A stretch of DNA of 64,000 bases from Pseudomonas chlororaphis subsp. aurantiaca (GTDB lineage Bacteria; Pseudomonadota; Gammaproteobacteria; Pseudomonadales; Pseudomonadaceae). The notes beneath the pieces are model-generated. The model saw only the letters and a list, made by a program, of their open reading frames with translations. It searched no databases and was not told the origin of the DNA. Location: the NCBI RefSeq assembly GCF_013466605.1, contig NZ_CP059162.1, positions 6,758,001 through 6,822,000 on the forward strand, given 5' to 3'. Shown in pieces: positions 1 through 9,824 of the stretch. Positions within the stretch are counted from its first letter, which is position 1. Each line of letters begins with the position of its first letter. A program made the translations under genes and the position numbers.

Positions 1-866
1 AGCGGCAGGCCGGCGACGGCCCGCAGGTGATTTTCGAACTGGCTGCACTCGGCGCCTTCGGTGGTCCAGTGCCCGGAGTTGTGCACCCGTGGCGCGATCT
101 CGTTGGCCTTGAGGCCACCGTCGACTTCAAAGAACTCGAATGCCATCACACCGACGTAGTCCAGGTGCTTGAGCACGCGGCTGGAGTAGTCTTCGGCCAG
201 GTCCTGCAGCGGGTGATCGCTGCTGGCCACGGACAGCTTGAGGATGCCGCTGTGGTGAGTGTTGTGCACCAGCGGGTAGAAGCGGGTTTCGCCATCGCGG
301 GCGCGCACGGCGATCAGCGAGACTTCGCCGGTGAACGGCACGAAGCCCTCCAGCAGGCAGGCCACGCTGCCCAGCTCGGCGAAGGTGCCGACCACATCTT
401 CAGGGGTGCGCAGGACTTTCTGGCCCTTGCCGTCGTAACCCAGGGTGCGGGTTTTCAGCACGGCCGGCAGGCCGATGCTGGCCACGGCGGCCTCCAGGTC
501 GGCTTGCGACTGGATGTCGGCGAACGCCGGGGTGGGAATCCCCAGGTCCTTGAACATGCTCTTCTCGAACCAGCGATCGCGGGCGATGCGCAGGGCTTCG
601 GCGCTCGGGTAGACCGGGACGAACTGCGATAGGAAGGCCACGGTTTCCGCCGGCACGCTTTCGAACTCGAAGGTCACCAGGTCCACTTCGTCAGCCAGCT
701 GGCGCAGGTGATCCTGATCGCCGTAATCGGCTCGCAGGTGTTCGCCCAGGGCAGCGGCACAGGCATCTGGCGCCGGGTCGAGGAAAGCGAAGTTCATCCC
801 CAGCGGAGTGCCCGCCAGAGCCAACATGCGACCCAGCTGGCCGCCACCGATTACACCGATCTTCAT
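1..866 (-). CDS. purK: N5-carboxyaminoimidazole ribonucleotide synthetase, 3' part missing
   Basis: ATP-grasp enzyme of purine synthesis that makes N5-CAIR from AIR, bicarbonate and ATP in the cytoplasm. The reading frame starts at an ATG and opens with MKIGVIGGGQLGRMLA, the dinucleotide-type fold found at the start of PurK. It continues with KTRTLGYDGKGQ in the ATP-grasp part, EGFVPFTGEVSLI, and the HNSGHWTTEG segment near the window edge. About 288 residues are visible and the C-terminal part is cut off by the window. It follows purE by 11 bases on the same strand, so the two form the usual purEK operon and catalyse successive steps. Confidence 0.97.
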   Translation of the reverse strand, partial: MKIGVIGGGQLGRMLALAGTPLGMNFAFLDPAPDACAAALGEHLRADYGDQDHLRQLADEVDLVTFEFESVPAETVAFLSQFVPVYPSAEALRIARDRWFEKSMFKDLGIPTPAFADIQSQADLEAAVASIGLPAVLKTRTLGYDGKGQKVLRTPEDVVGTFAELGSVACLLEGFVPFTGEVSLIAVRARDGETRFYPLVHNTHHSGILKLSVASSDHPLQDLAEDYSSRVLKHLDYVGVMAFEFFEVDGGLKANEIAPRVHNSGHWTTEGAECSQFENHLRAVAGLP

Positions 867-877
867 CGTCAAAAACC

Positions 878-1369
878 TCAGGCGACGCGTGGGTCTGGAT
901 TGTCCAGGACGCTGTCTGTCTGCTCAGCGCGGAATTTTTTCAGCACGGTATGAAATTGCGGATGCTTGGCGCCGAGGATGCTCGCCGACAGCAGCGCGGC
1001 GTTGATCGCGCCGGCCTTGCCGATGGCCAGGGTGGCGACCGGAATGCCCGCGGGCATCTGCACGATGGAGAGCAGCGAGTCCACGCCCGAGAGCATCGAC
1101 GACTGCACCGGAACGCCCAGCACCGGCAGGTGGGTCTTGGCCGCACACATGCCTGGCAGGTGGGCCGCGCCACCGGCACCGGCGATGATCACCTCGATGC
1201 CACGCGCTTCGGCCTCTTCGGCGTACTGGAACAGCAGGTCCGGGGTGCGGTGGGCAGAGACCACTTTCACCTCGTAAGGGATGCCGAGCTTTTCCAGCAT
1301 ATCGGCGGTGTGGCTAAGGGTGGACCAATCGGACTTGGAGCCCATGATCACGCCAACCAGTGCACTCAT
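878..1369 (-). CDS. purE: N5-carboxyaminoimidazole ribonucleotide mutase
   Basis: Class I PurE, which converts N5-CAIR to CAIR in purine synthesis. The 163-residue protein has the family length and carries MGSKSDW near residue 9, SAHRTP with the catalytic histidine near residue 45, and the glycine-rich [12 protein letters not shown] loop. The ATG is preceded by GAGG at suitable spacing. It is the first gene of purEK. A strong hairpin terminator lies only about 40 bases upstream of the start, so expression may depend on read-through of a leader RNA or on a promoter squeezed into that gap. Confidence 0.97.
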   Translation of the reverse strand: MSALVGVIMGSKSDWSTLSHTADMLEKLGIPYEVKVVSAHRTPDLLFQYAEEAEARGIEVIIAGAGGAAHLPGMCAAKTHLPVLGVPVQSSMLSGVDSLLSIVQMPAGIPVATLAIGKAGAINAALLSASILGAKHPQFHTVLKKFRAEQTDSVLDNPDPRVA

Positions 1370-1407
1370 CGTCGTGCCTCTTCTCTCTGGGCGCCCGCGG
1401 GCGCGTC

Positions 1408-1445
1408 AAAAAACAACAAGCCACGCAGTATGCGTGGCTTGTTGT
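1408..1445 (-). terminator. Rho-independent terminator just upstream of purE
   Basis: Perfect 15-bp arms (1413-1427 and 1431-1445) flank a 3-base loop and are followed, on the minus strand, by six T at 1408-1413. It terminates leftward transcription about 40 bases before the purE start, so it either ends a separate small RNA or acts as an attenuator of purEK. Confidence 0.85.
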
Positions 1446-1637
1446 ACGAATTAGTTTCGGTCCAGAACTGCCTACGCTCGATCAGGCTGCACGCTGGGCG
1501 CCTGCGGCGCTACGCAGAAACAAACTCGGATGCTCATTGACTGACGTCAACTCCGCTTCCTCGCTTGTTCTTGCCTTGCCTGATCTTCACTCGGCGAGTT
1601 CTGAACTCGAAACGTGACCGGACGAACCGGCCGAAGG
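1408..1637 (-). ncRNA. Candidate structured RNA or purE leader, rod-like, ending in a terminator
   Basis: No convincing protein frame is present. The minus-strand transcript could fold into one long interrupted hairpin, with nested perfect stems: 1454-1459 with 1608-1613, 1463-1469 with 1597-1603, 1480-1487 with 1578-1585, 1517-1523 with 1565-1570 (one bulge), 1527-1530 with 1552-1555, and a terminal hairpin 1537-1541 with 1546-1550. A good -10 element lies just upstream and an intrinsic terminator at the end, giving about 230 nt. The nesting of six stems in order is hard to get by chance. I cannot assign it to a named RNA family. It could be a stand-alone small RNA or a regulatory leader of purEK. 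Confidence 0.55.
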
Positions 1638-1643
1638 CCGCGC

Positions 1644-1649
1644 AGTATA
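1644..1649 (-). promoter_or_regulatory. -10 element for the RNA upstream of purE
   Basis: On the minus strand these bases read TATACT, one step from the sigma-70 consensus. The -35 region (GCGTTT-like) is poor. Transcription would start near 1637 and run to the terminator at 1408. Confidence 0.5.
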
Positions 1650-1772
1650 CCGAAAAAGGTGAGTTAAACGCACTTTTGCCGACCATCTGTCATACACCAT
1701 GTTTCAGGCGCAAAGCGGCGGTTTTATTGACTTTGGGGTCAGTCAGCATGGGCCAGGATCGTTGCCAGATTC

Positions 1773-1907
1773 CTGTAGCCGCTGCCGCAGGCTGCGATCG
1801 ACGGCGAAGCCGGCGCAAAGGCGGTATTCCCAATCCTTCAGACAGACCGCGTCGCCAGGTTTTGCGGCCCCTGCGGCGCCGAGCGCAGCCTTCGGCAGCG
1901 GCTACAG
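1773..1907. repeat. REP-type inverted pair (GTAGCCGCTGCC family)
   Basis: The left end reads CTGTAGCCGCTGCCGCAGGC and the right end carries the inverted copy GCAGCGGCTACAG. This is the Pseudomonas extragenic palindrome family that recurs at 4.6, 4.7, 6.6 and 43.4 kb in this window. It sits right after the LysR stop codon. Confidence 0.8.
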
Positions 1908-1908
1908 G

Positions 1909-2826
1909 TCAGGTGTTGCCTGTACCCTGAGCCGCACCGCCTTCCAGCTTGCGCCACAGCAATCGGACGTTGGCCTTGCGCACCAGGGCGCAGCGGTACA
2001 GGCGGATCTCCAGCGGCACATGCCATTGCGCGCCGCCGCAGACCACCAGTTCGCCGCGGGCCAGTTCGGCGCGCACGCTCAAGTGCGGCACCCAGGCAAT
2101 CCCCAGGCCTTCCAGGGCCATGCTCTTGAGGCTGTCGGCCATGGCCGTTTCATAGACCGTGGTAAAGCGCAGGTTGCGCTGGCGCAGCAGCTGGTTCACC
2201 GAACGCCCGAGAAACGCCCCGGCGCTGTACGCCAGCAGCGGCACGCTGGCCTCGCCTTCCAGGTCGAACAACGGCTTGCCGGTGGCATCCGCCGCGCACA
2301 CCGGCATCATTTCGGTCTGCCCCAGGTGCAGCGAAGGAAAGATTTCCGGGTCCATCTGCATCGCCGAATCCGGGTCGTAGAAAGCCAGCATCAGGTCGCA
2401 GCCGCCTTCGCGCAGGGCATGCACGGCGTCGCCGACGTTGGTCGCCACCAGCCGCGTGGCGATGTTCAAGCCTTCGTTACGCAGCTGGGCGATCCAGCGC
2501 GGGAAGAAGCCCAGGGCCAGGGAGTGCGCCGCGGCGACCTGCATCACTTCGCCCTGCCCGCCTTCGAGGTGATGCAAGTGCCGCAGCACTTCGCCCAGTT
2601 GCTCGACCACCGTGCGCGCGGTCACCAGGAACAGCTGCCCCGCCGCCGTCAGTTCGATCGGCGTGCGCGAGCGGTTGACCAGGGTCAGCCCCAGCGCCGC
2701 TTCCAGGCTGCGGATCCGCCGACTGAAGGCCGGCTGGGTCACGAAGCGCCGTTCGGCGGCCTGCGAGAAGCTGCGGGTGGCGGCCAGGGCACTGAAGTCC
2801 TCGAGCCATTTGCTTTCCAGATTCAT
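1909..2826 (-). CDS. LysR-family transcriptional regulator
   Basis: A 305-residue regulator with an N-terminal winged helix-turn-helix (residues about 4-60; FSALAATRSFSQAAERRFVTQPAFSRRI, the typical LysR recognition helix region) and a C-terminal effector-binding domain. The ATG at 2826 is chosen because it is preceded by GGGAGGACGTG; a longer frame upstream has no ribosome site. It is divergent from aspA across about 180 bases, as in other Pseudomonas, and so may regulate aspartase, but the effector is unknown. A REP pair lies directly after the stop. Confidence 0.9.
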   Translation of the reverse strand: MNLESKWLEDFSALAATRSFSQAAERRFVTQPAFSRRIRSLEAALGLTLVNRSRTPIELTAAGQLFLVTARTVVEQLGEVLRHLHHLEGGQGEVMQVAAAHSLALGFFPRWIAQLRNEGLNIATRLVATNVGDAVHALREGGCDLMLAFYDPDSAMQMDPEIFPSLHLGQTEMMPVCAADATGKPLFDLEGEASVPLLAYSAGAFLGRSVNQLLRQRNLRFTTVYETAMADSLKSMALEGLGIAWVPHLSVRAELARGELVVCGGAQWHVPLEIRLYRCALVRKANVRLLWRKLEGGAAQGTGNT

Positions 2827-3007
2827 CACGTCCTCCCGGGGAACGCACCATTTTAGGTCACACGCTTGCCACGCAAGCGGCGTCACACGGGCATTATGCC
2901 GTTTATGCATAGGCCAGTGTTTAACAGCATTGGCCCAAATTTCCCCACAGGCCTAGGATTCGCAGCGTTCCGGCACAGACCGGGTCCATATCGAGATGAT
3001 TTCTATC

Positions 3008-4432
<1,425 letters not shown>

Positions 4433-4500
4433 CCAACGCCCGCCCTGGCGACAGGGCACCGCTCACCAGGTCGAGGGACTAGACACCTCTCACCTTTTGA

Positions 4501-4532
4501 GGGCTTGGAGTTCTTCTCCAAGCCCTTTTTTT
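4501..4532 (+). terminator. Intrinsic terminator of aspA
   Basis: Perfect 10-bp arms GGGCTTGGAG and CTCCAAGCCC with a 5-base loop, followed by seven T. Confidence 0.95.
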
Positions 4533-4595
4533 GCCTGCTGGAAACGGCCTGCCGTTTTCCCATCGACGCTCTTCGTCCTTGAAATCGCCACGCCC

Positions 4596-4793
4596 GCTTC
4601 GCGGCCGATCGCAGCCTGCGGCAGCGGCTACACCAACGCACTTCATCAGCATTAAGATCGCCGCATCCCTCCGACCGATCACTACCCACGACACCATCGA
4701 TCCTGGATCGACATTGGCCCGTAGCCACTGCCGAGCCCGCGAGGCTGCGATCGCTCTGGGCGGCACTCCGTCGCAGGGGCCGCAAAACCTGAC
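4596..4793. repeat. Two REP-type elements (GTAGCC family)
   Basis: Copies at about 4596-4633 (GCAGCCTGCGGCAGCGGCTAC) and, in opposite orientation and more degenerate, 4720-4793. Together they fill most of the 460-base gap after aspA; nothing else was seen there besides the terminator. Confidence 0.7.
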
Positions 4794-4895
4794 AGCACAA
4801 TCTGCCTGGCAAACCACTCGCTTTAAACAAGCACACTCCCCCGACGCGGAGGATAATCGGCCTCCCGCCCAATCAGACACCGAGGCACGCCGTCG

Positions 4896-5621
4896 ATGGA
4901 CCCGACGCAAATCCAGGCGATACAGCAACTGCGCAGCTTGATCCCCGTAAGCCTGCGCCATGCCCAGGCCTTGCTCGAACGCTGTGCAGGCAACCCCCAG
5001 CAGGCCGCCGAGCACTACAAGAACGAGCTGCTGCAAGTGCTGGCGAGCAAGTCCGGGCTGCCTCTGGAGCAAGTCCGGGAGCCGCTGCACAACGCCGACT
5101 ATGACCTGGGCCGCGCCTTGAGCGCTATTGAAGAGGCGCGCTTCACCCTGACCCAACGCATCCTGCGCAAACATCATCGAGACAAGGGCCGGGCCCTGGA
5201 CCTGATCGCCCAGGCCATAGAAGTCGCCGAGCAACTACAACGACAGTACTGGCTGGCCTTCGAGCAGCTGGAACGGCTGGCACCGGCGCCGCGCTGTTTC
5301 ATGGTGCTCCACGAGTGGCTGGCCTTTGAGGGCTGGGAAGGCTTTGACAGCGCCCTGCACTTTCACCTGCCCCAGGCCATCGCCCAATTCCGGCACCTGC
5401 GACTGGACGCCCTGGCGGACACCCTGGAACAGGCCGATCAGCGACAGAAACACCTGAGGGCGAGCCATGCCGGGAGCGACAGCCCTAGCGCGCTGGCCGT
5501 ACGAGTCAATCAGGATCCGCTCTTCAACAGCCACCAGGACGCCTACAACCGCTACCGACCGCAACTCGACGAGCGCCTGTTCGAGTGGGTGGAACAGCAT
5601 GTATGGCAGTTTCCAGCCTGA
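4896..5621 (+). CDS. Conserved hypothetical protein with UBA/TS-N-like N-terminus
   Basis: A 241-residue cytoplasmic protein of unknown role, with no signal peptide or membrane segment. The first 35 residues (IQQLRSLIPVSLRHAQALLE followed by a GNPQQAAEHY end) look like the three-helix UBA/TS-N fold at the start of elongation factor Ts, and a second similar stretch (LEQVREPLHNADYDLGRALS) follows near residue 56. The remainder is mostly helical, with an aromatic-rich centre (HEWLAFEGWEGFDSALHF) near residue 140. It stands alone between REP elements and the next gene. The domain call is by eye only. Confidence 0.75.
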   Translation: MDPTQIQAIQQLRSLIPVSLRHAQALLERCAGNPQQAAEHYKNELLQVLASKSGLPLEQVREPLHNADYDLGRALSAIEEARFTLTQRILRKHHRDKGRALDLIAQAIEVAEQLQRQYWLAFEQLERLAPAPRCFMVLHEWLAFEGWEGFDSALHFHLPQAIAQFRHLRLDALADTLEQADQRQKHLRASHAGSDSPSALAVRVNQDPLFNSHQDAYNRYRPQLDERLFEWVEQHVWQFPA

Positions 5622-5696
5622 GCGGCGAGCGGCCGGGCTTTGCCCAAACCGCTAGACTGCCGCCCTTAACCGAACATGGACATCGGAATCAGCCCC

Positions 5697-6356
5697 ATGG
5701 AACTGCTGTTCAGCATCACTCCCGCCCACACCGAAATCAGGCTCGCCGAAAAGCTGCGGCAGGAAATGCTCAAGCACGATCAGCAGCAGGCGCGGATCAT
5801 GGGCCGCGTCGCCCACTGGCAGAGCCGCCTGCTCGGCCCCCTGATGCTCGTCCTGTGCCTGGTCGCCGCCGTCCTGGCGATCTATTTCCCCGAGCGGCGC
5901 TTCACGCCAGAGAAGGTCGTCGCCCTGATGCTGTTCGCGCTGATCTTCATCCCGCTCTGGTGGCGCTATTCCGGGCGCTGGCTCCAGCACCTGCAAACCC
6001 GTATCGCCGCCAACCAGACCAAGCCGCGCGCATCGTTGCGTGGGCTGAATCAACGCTTGATCGAGTCCAGGTTGCGCGCGCCCCTGAAGGCCGCCGAAGG
6101 CACTTATTGCCTGACCTTCGACGACCAAGACTTTACGTTGAGCAATGCCAAGGGAGGCAAAAGTGCGCTGGCCTGGGAGCAGATCGTGCACCTGCGGGAA
6201 ACTCCCGACTTCTATGCCGTGGCCTGCGTCGAGCTGGAACATAAGGGCCTGGCCTATCGCATCGCCAAGCACAGCGACCTCATGCGGCCCCAGGAGTATC
6301 AACAAGGACTGCAACAGTTCTTGAGCAAATGCCCGGTAACCCCCGAGTCGATCTGA
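5697..6356 (+). CDS. YcxB-like membrane protein
   Basis: A 219-residue protein with a cytoplasmic N-terminal stretch, two membrane helices at about residues 46-63 and 76-91 (LLGPLMLVLCLVAAVLAIYF and VVALMLFALIFIPLWWRYS), and a C-terminal PH-like domain ending in SALAWEQIVHLRETPDFYAV. This layout matches the YcxB-like family, whose role is unknown. The ATG at 5697 is preferred over one 21 bases earlier because of GGA upstream. A strong terminator follows at once, so transcription ends here. Confidence 0.75.
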   Translation: MELLFSITPAHTEIRLAEKLRQEMLKHDQQQARIMGRVAHWQSRLLGPLMLVLCLVAAVLAIYFPERRFTPEKVVALMLFALIFIPLWWRYSGRWLQHLQTRIAANQTKPRASLRGLNQRLIESRLRAPLKAAEGTYCLTFDDQDFTLSNAKGGKSALAWEQIVHLRETPDFYAVACVELEHKGLAYRIAKHSDLMRPQEYQQGLQQFLSKCPVTPESI

Positions 6357-6375
6357 TCCCACTTGCAGGTACTTT

Positions 6376-6412
6376 CCTTGAGGACCATAAACGTCCTCAA
6401 GGCCTCTTTTTT
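6376..6412 (+). terminator. Intrinsic terminator after the YcxB-like gene
   Basis: Arms CCTTGAGGAC and GTCCTCAAGG (10 bp, 7-base loop), followed by CCTC and six T. Confidence 0.92.
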
Positions 6413-6485
6413 CCCCTAATAAACCAACATCTGCCTGCGTTTTCGGCTGTAAGAGCCGGCGCCTGGTGCTGGATCTCCAGTCCGC

Positions 6486-6525
6486 TACGTAATAGCTATG
6501 TAACTGTTACGTAATCGCTACGTAA
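6486..6525. repeat. Four tandem TACGTAA repeats at 11-bp spacing
   Basis: TACGTAA, TATGTAA, TACGTAA and TACGTAA begin at 6486, 6497, 6508 and 6519, an exact 11-bp period; a fifth TATGTAA lies at 6555. The core TTACGTAA is itself palindromic. The spacing puts all copies on one face of the helix, as in operator arrays. No gene is near enough to assign a function. Confidence 0.75.
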
Positions 6526-6566
6526 TCGTTGCCAGGCACAGGCTGTATGAACGGTATGTAACCGTT

Positions 6567-6745
6567 GCGTAGCCGCTGCCGAGCTTGCGAGGCTGCGATC
6601 GGTACCGTAGGGACCGTAATCCAGGCGTTGCAGCACATCGGCCGAATCGCGCCGGCAGGTTTTGCAATCGCTTCGCAGACTCGCGATAGCCGCAAAGCGG
6701 CGCTTCACCAGCCCCGCCGCGTCATCGTTGACGCCCATCCCAGCC
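6567..6745. repeat. Degenerate REP-type elements
   Basis: CGTAGCCGCTGCCGAGC at the left and fragments such as GATAGCCGCAAAGCGGC further right resemble the two REP families of this window but without clean inverted ends. No gene was recognised here. Confidence 0.5.
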
Positions 6746-6866
6746 CATCGGCCGCGCCTGCGCAAAGCGCGCCGAGGCGCTCGCGCAAGAACCGATTCAG
6801 CCCCTTTCCCCGCCTGCCGTTCCTCGGCTCGACGCGCAACATGCAGACGGCGGGCGCGCGCACCGG

Positions 6867-7066
6867 TATAGTGCGCCCCCTCTTCACGTGGGCAGCCGTC
6901 GGTAATGAGGCTCAACCTCACGGGGAACCCGAACTAATAACAACCCGCGAATTGGAACCGGGACGAACACTCGCCCCACCTGTCGTGCTGCCTGCGCGAC
7001 GGTGTGTAACGCGATATTTCGGACCACCCAGCTTCTGCCTTTACAAAAAACAGCGAGGAATACTCC
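6867..7066 (+). promoter_or_regulatory. Promoter and long structured leader of the alanine symporter
   Basis: A -10-like TATAGT lies at 6867-6872; the -35 is weak. The leader of about 185 nt has a hairpin TGAGG/CCTCA near 6905-6919 and two competing pairings: GGCAGC (6891-6896) can pair with GCTGCC (6987-6992), while CCGTCG (6896-6901) can pair with CGACGG (6997-7002), which is also part of a local hairpin from about 6977. Mutually exclusive pairings like these are typical of regulatory leaders, but no known riboswitch was recognised. Confidence 0.4.
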
Positions 7067-8512
7067 ATGCTCGAAGTCATCAACGACTTCCTCTCAGGGA
7101 AAGTACTGATCGTGCTCATTGTCGGGCTCGGTAGCTACTTCACGATCCGCTCGCGTTTCGTTCAATTGCGCCACTTCTTCCACATGTTCGCGGTGTTCCG
7201 CGACAGCCTCAAAGGCAGCGCCGGACAACTCAGCTCGTTCCAGGCCCTGATGCTCAGCCTTGCCGGCCGCGTCGGTGCAGGCAACATCGCCGGGGTCGGC
7301 ATCGCCGTGACCCTCGGTGGTCCGGGTGCGGTGTTCTGGATGTGGGTGACCGCACTGGTCGGCATGTCCAGCAGCTTCTTCGAATGCACCCTGGCCCAGG
7401 TCTACAAGCGCGCCGATGGCGACGGCCTGTACCGTGGCGGCCCGGCTTACTACATCCAGCACGGCCTCAAGCTCAAAGGCATGGCGGTGGTGTTCTCGAT
7501 CCTGCTGCTGGTCACCTACGGCTTCGCCTTCATTGGCCTGCAGTCCTACACCGTGACCCACTCGCTGCAGAACGCCTTTGCTTTTGACCCGCAACACACC
7601 GGTATCGTCCTGGCAGTGCTGCTGGCCATCACCTTCATCGGCGGCATCAAGCGCATCGCCTCGGTGTCCGACCTGTTGGTACCGATCAAGACCCTGGCCT
7701 ATATCGGCGTGACCCTGTACGTGATCGGCACCCAGATCGAACACGTGCCAGCCATGCTGGAAACCATCTTCAAGAGCGCCTTCGGTCTCGACCCGGCCTT
7801 CGGCGGCCTGCTCGGCAGCGCCATCATCATGGGCGTGAAGCGTGGTGTGTTCGCCAACGAAGCGGGCCTGGGCAGTGCGCCGAACGTCGCCGCCGTGGCC
7901 GCCGTGAAGCACCCCGGCGCCCAAGGTGTGGTCCAGGCCTTCAGCGTGTTCCTCGACACCTTCGTGATCTGCACCTGCACCGCGCTGCTGATCCTGCTGT
8001 CGGGCTTCTACACCCCGGGCTTCGAAGGTGACGGCATCGTCCTGACCCAGAACTCGCTGGCCGCCGTGGTCGGTGACTGGGGCCGCATGTTCGTCAGCGT
8101 CGCACTGTCGCTGTTCGTCTTCACTTGCATCCTCTACAACTACTACCTGGGCGAGAACAGCCTGCAGTTCCTCACCCGCAACCGCGCTGCGCTGATGACT
8201 TTCCGCGGCCTGGTGCTGGCGCTGGTGGTCTGGGGTTCGATGCAGGACCTTTCGACCGTGTTCGCCTTCGCCGACATCACCATGACCTGCCTGGCCTTCG
8301 TCAACCTGGTAGCCCTGGCCATGCTGTTCAAGGTCGGCCTGCGCGTAATGCGCGACTACGACGAGCAGCGCCGCGCCGGCGTCAACCAGCCTGTGTTCGA
8401 CTCCAGCAAATTTACCGATCTGGACCTGGACCTGAAGGCCTGGCCGACCAGCCCGTCGGTTGCTGTCAAGGCTGACGCTCAGCCGCAAGGCATTCCCGCA
8501 GCGCAACGCTGA
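7067..8512 (+). CDS. Sodium:alanine symporter family (AGCS) amino-acid carrier
   Basis: A 481-residue inner-membrane carrier of the alanine or glycine:cation symporter family, which moves small neutral amino acids inward with sodium. It shows many hydrophobic segments and the family hallmark LAGRVGAGNIAGVGIA near residue 65, followed by GGPGAVFWMWV, and GVKRGVFANEAGLGSAPN near residue 255. The ATG has AGCGAGGA upstream. It is transcribed alone behind a long leader and is followed by a hairpin and then an asparaginase in the same direction, which suggests an amino-acid uptake and use pair. Confidence 0.93.
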   Translation: MLEVINDFLSGKVLIVLIVGLGSYFTIRSRFVQLRHFFHMFAVFRDSLKGSAGQLSSFQALMLSLAGRVGAGNIAGVGIAVTLGGPGAVFWMWVTALVGMSSSFFECTLAQVYKRADGDGLYRGGPAYYIQHGLKLKGMAVVFSILLLVTYGFAFIGLQSYTVTHSLQNAFAFDPQHTGIVLAVLLAITFIGGIKRIASVSDLLVPIKTLAYIGVTLYVIGTQIEHVPAMLETIFKSAFGLDPAFGGLLGSAIIMGVKRGVFANEAGLGSAPNVAAVAAVKHPGAQGVVQAFSVFLDTFVICTCTALLILLSGFYTPGFEGDGIVLTQNSLAAVVGDWGRMFVSVALSLFVFTCILYNYYLGENSLQFLTRNRAALMTFRGLVLALVVWGSMQDLSTVFAFADITMTCLAFVNLVALAMLFKVGLRVMRDYDEQRRAGVNQPVFDSSKFTDLDLDLKAWPTSPSVAVKADAQPQGIPAAQR

Positions 8513-8521
8513 TCGGTCAGA

Positions 8522-8547
8522 GTCGGGCGCGATGCCTCGCGCCCGAC
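8522..8547 (+). terminator. GC-rich hairpin after the symporter
   Basis: Perfect 11-bp arms GTCGGGCGCGA and TCGCGCCCGAC with a 4-base loop, but no T-run. It may protect the 3' end or cause pausing rather than terminate by itself. Confidence 0.5.
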
Positions 8548-8611
8548 GTGACACACCCTGCGGTCGGCGTCATGCTCGACCGCACGCTGTCATCGTTCCG
8601 GAGACTCCCCA

Positions 8612-9613
8612 ATGAATGCCAACACCTACCCTGCCGCGCAGAACGTCATGGTGCTCTACACCGGCGGCACCATCGGCATGCAGGCCAGCGCCCATGGCCT
8701 GGCCCCGGCCTCGGGTTTCGAGGCGCGGATGCACGAATATCTGCACAGCCAGCCCGAGCTGGTGGTGCCCAACTGGCGCTTTCGCGAGATGGCGCCGCTG
8801 ATCGACAGCGCCAACATGACCCCCGCCTACTGGCAGCGCCTGCGCGAAGCCGTGGTCGATGCGGTCGACGAGGGCTGCGACAGCGTGCTGATCCTGCACG
8901 GCACCGACACCCTGGCCTACAGCGCCGCGGCCATGAGCTTCCAACTGCTTGGCCTGCACGCCCGCGTGGTGTTCACCGGCTCGATGCTGCCGGCCGGCGT
9001 GACCGACAGCGATGCCTGGGAAAACCTCGGCGGCGCACTGGTCGCCCTCGGCCAGGGCCTGGCCCCGGGCGTGCACCTGTACTTCCACGGCGAACTGCTG
9101 GCGCCGACCCGCTGCGCGAAAATCCGCAGCTTCGGCCGTCATCCGTTCGCGGCCTTGCAGCGCCAAGGCGGCGCAGCCAAGGCGACGTCGATTCCACCGC
9201 AGCTGGATTACCGCCAGGGCAAGCAACTGGCCAAGGTCGGCGTATTGCCGCTGGTGCCGGGGATCGCCGCCGAACAGCTCGACGCCCTGCTGGGCAGCGG
9301 CATCCAGGCGCTGGTGCTGGAGTGCTTCGGCAGCGGCACCGGGCCGAGCGACAACCCGCAGTTCCTGGCCAGCCTGCAACGCGCCCGGGAACAGGGCATC
9401 GTGGTCGTGGCCATCACCCAATGCCATGAAGGCGGCGTGGAGCTGGACATCTACGAAGCCGGCAGCCGCCTGCGCGGCGTCGGCGTGCTGTCCGGCGGCG
9501 GCATGACCCGCGAAGCGGCGTTCGGCAAGCTCAACGCCCTGCTCGGCGCCGGCCTGGACACCGCCGAAGTGCGGCGCCTGGTGGAGCTGGACCTGTGTGG
9601 TGAACTGAGCTGA
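8612..9613 (+). CDS. L-asparaginase, type I (cytoplasmic)
   Basis: Hydrolyses L-asparagine to aspartate and ammonia. The 333-residue protein has no signal peptide and carries both active-site segments of the family: YTGGTIGM at residues 16-23 with nucleophile Thr17, and HGTDTLAYSA at residues 96-105. GSMLPAGVTDSDAWENL follows near residue 127. Length and lack of a signal favour the AnsA-like cytoplasmic form over the periplasmic AnsB. GGAG precedes the ATG. It lies behind the amino-acid symporter, and a REP cluster follows. Confidence 0.94.
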   Translation: MNANTYPAAQNVMVLYTGGTIGMQASAHGLAPASGFEARMHEYLHSQPELVVPNWRFREMAPLIDSANMTPAYWQRLREAVVDAVDEGCDSVLILHGTDTLAYSAAAMSFQLLGLHARVVFTGSMLPAGVTDSDAWENLGGALVALGQGLAPGVHLYFHGELLAPTRCAKIRSFGRHPFAALQRQGGAAKATSIPPQLDYRQGKQLAKVGVLPLVPGIAAEQLDALLGSGIQALVLECFGSGTGPSDNPQFLASLQRAREQGIVVVAITQCHEGGVELDIYEAGSRLRGVGVLSGGGMTREAAFGKLNALLGAGLDTAEVRRLVELDLCGELS

Positions 9614-9621
9614 CCCTTCCC

Positions 9622-9761
9622 CTCGCTCCTACAGAAATACGCGTTCCTCTGTGGGAGCGGCCGGTCGACGCTCGATTGCCCGCGATAGCCGCAAAGCGGC
9701 GGTCCAACAGTCACACCGCAGCGTCGTTGGAATTCATCGCGAGCAAGCTTCGCTCCTACAG
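9622..9761. repeat. REP-type inverted repeat (CTGTAGGAGC family)
   Basis: CTGTGGGAGC at 9649 and GCTCCTACAG ending at 9761 are inverted ends around a core with GATAGCCGCAAAGCGGCGG. A further half element (GCTCCTACAG) lies at about 9625-9634. This second REP family recurs at 19.9, 42.3, 46.4 and 55.5 kb. Confidence 0.85.
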
Positions 9762-9824
9762 AAGATCACGCAGCGCGGCATACAAATTGCTCCGTTTTCA
9801 GCATCCCCCGGGCTGGAAACGGAC

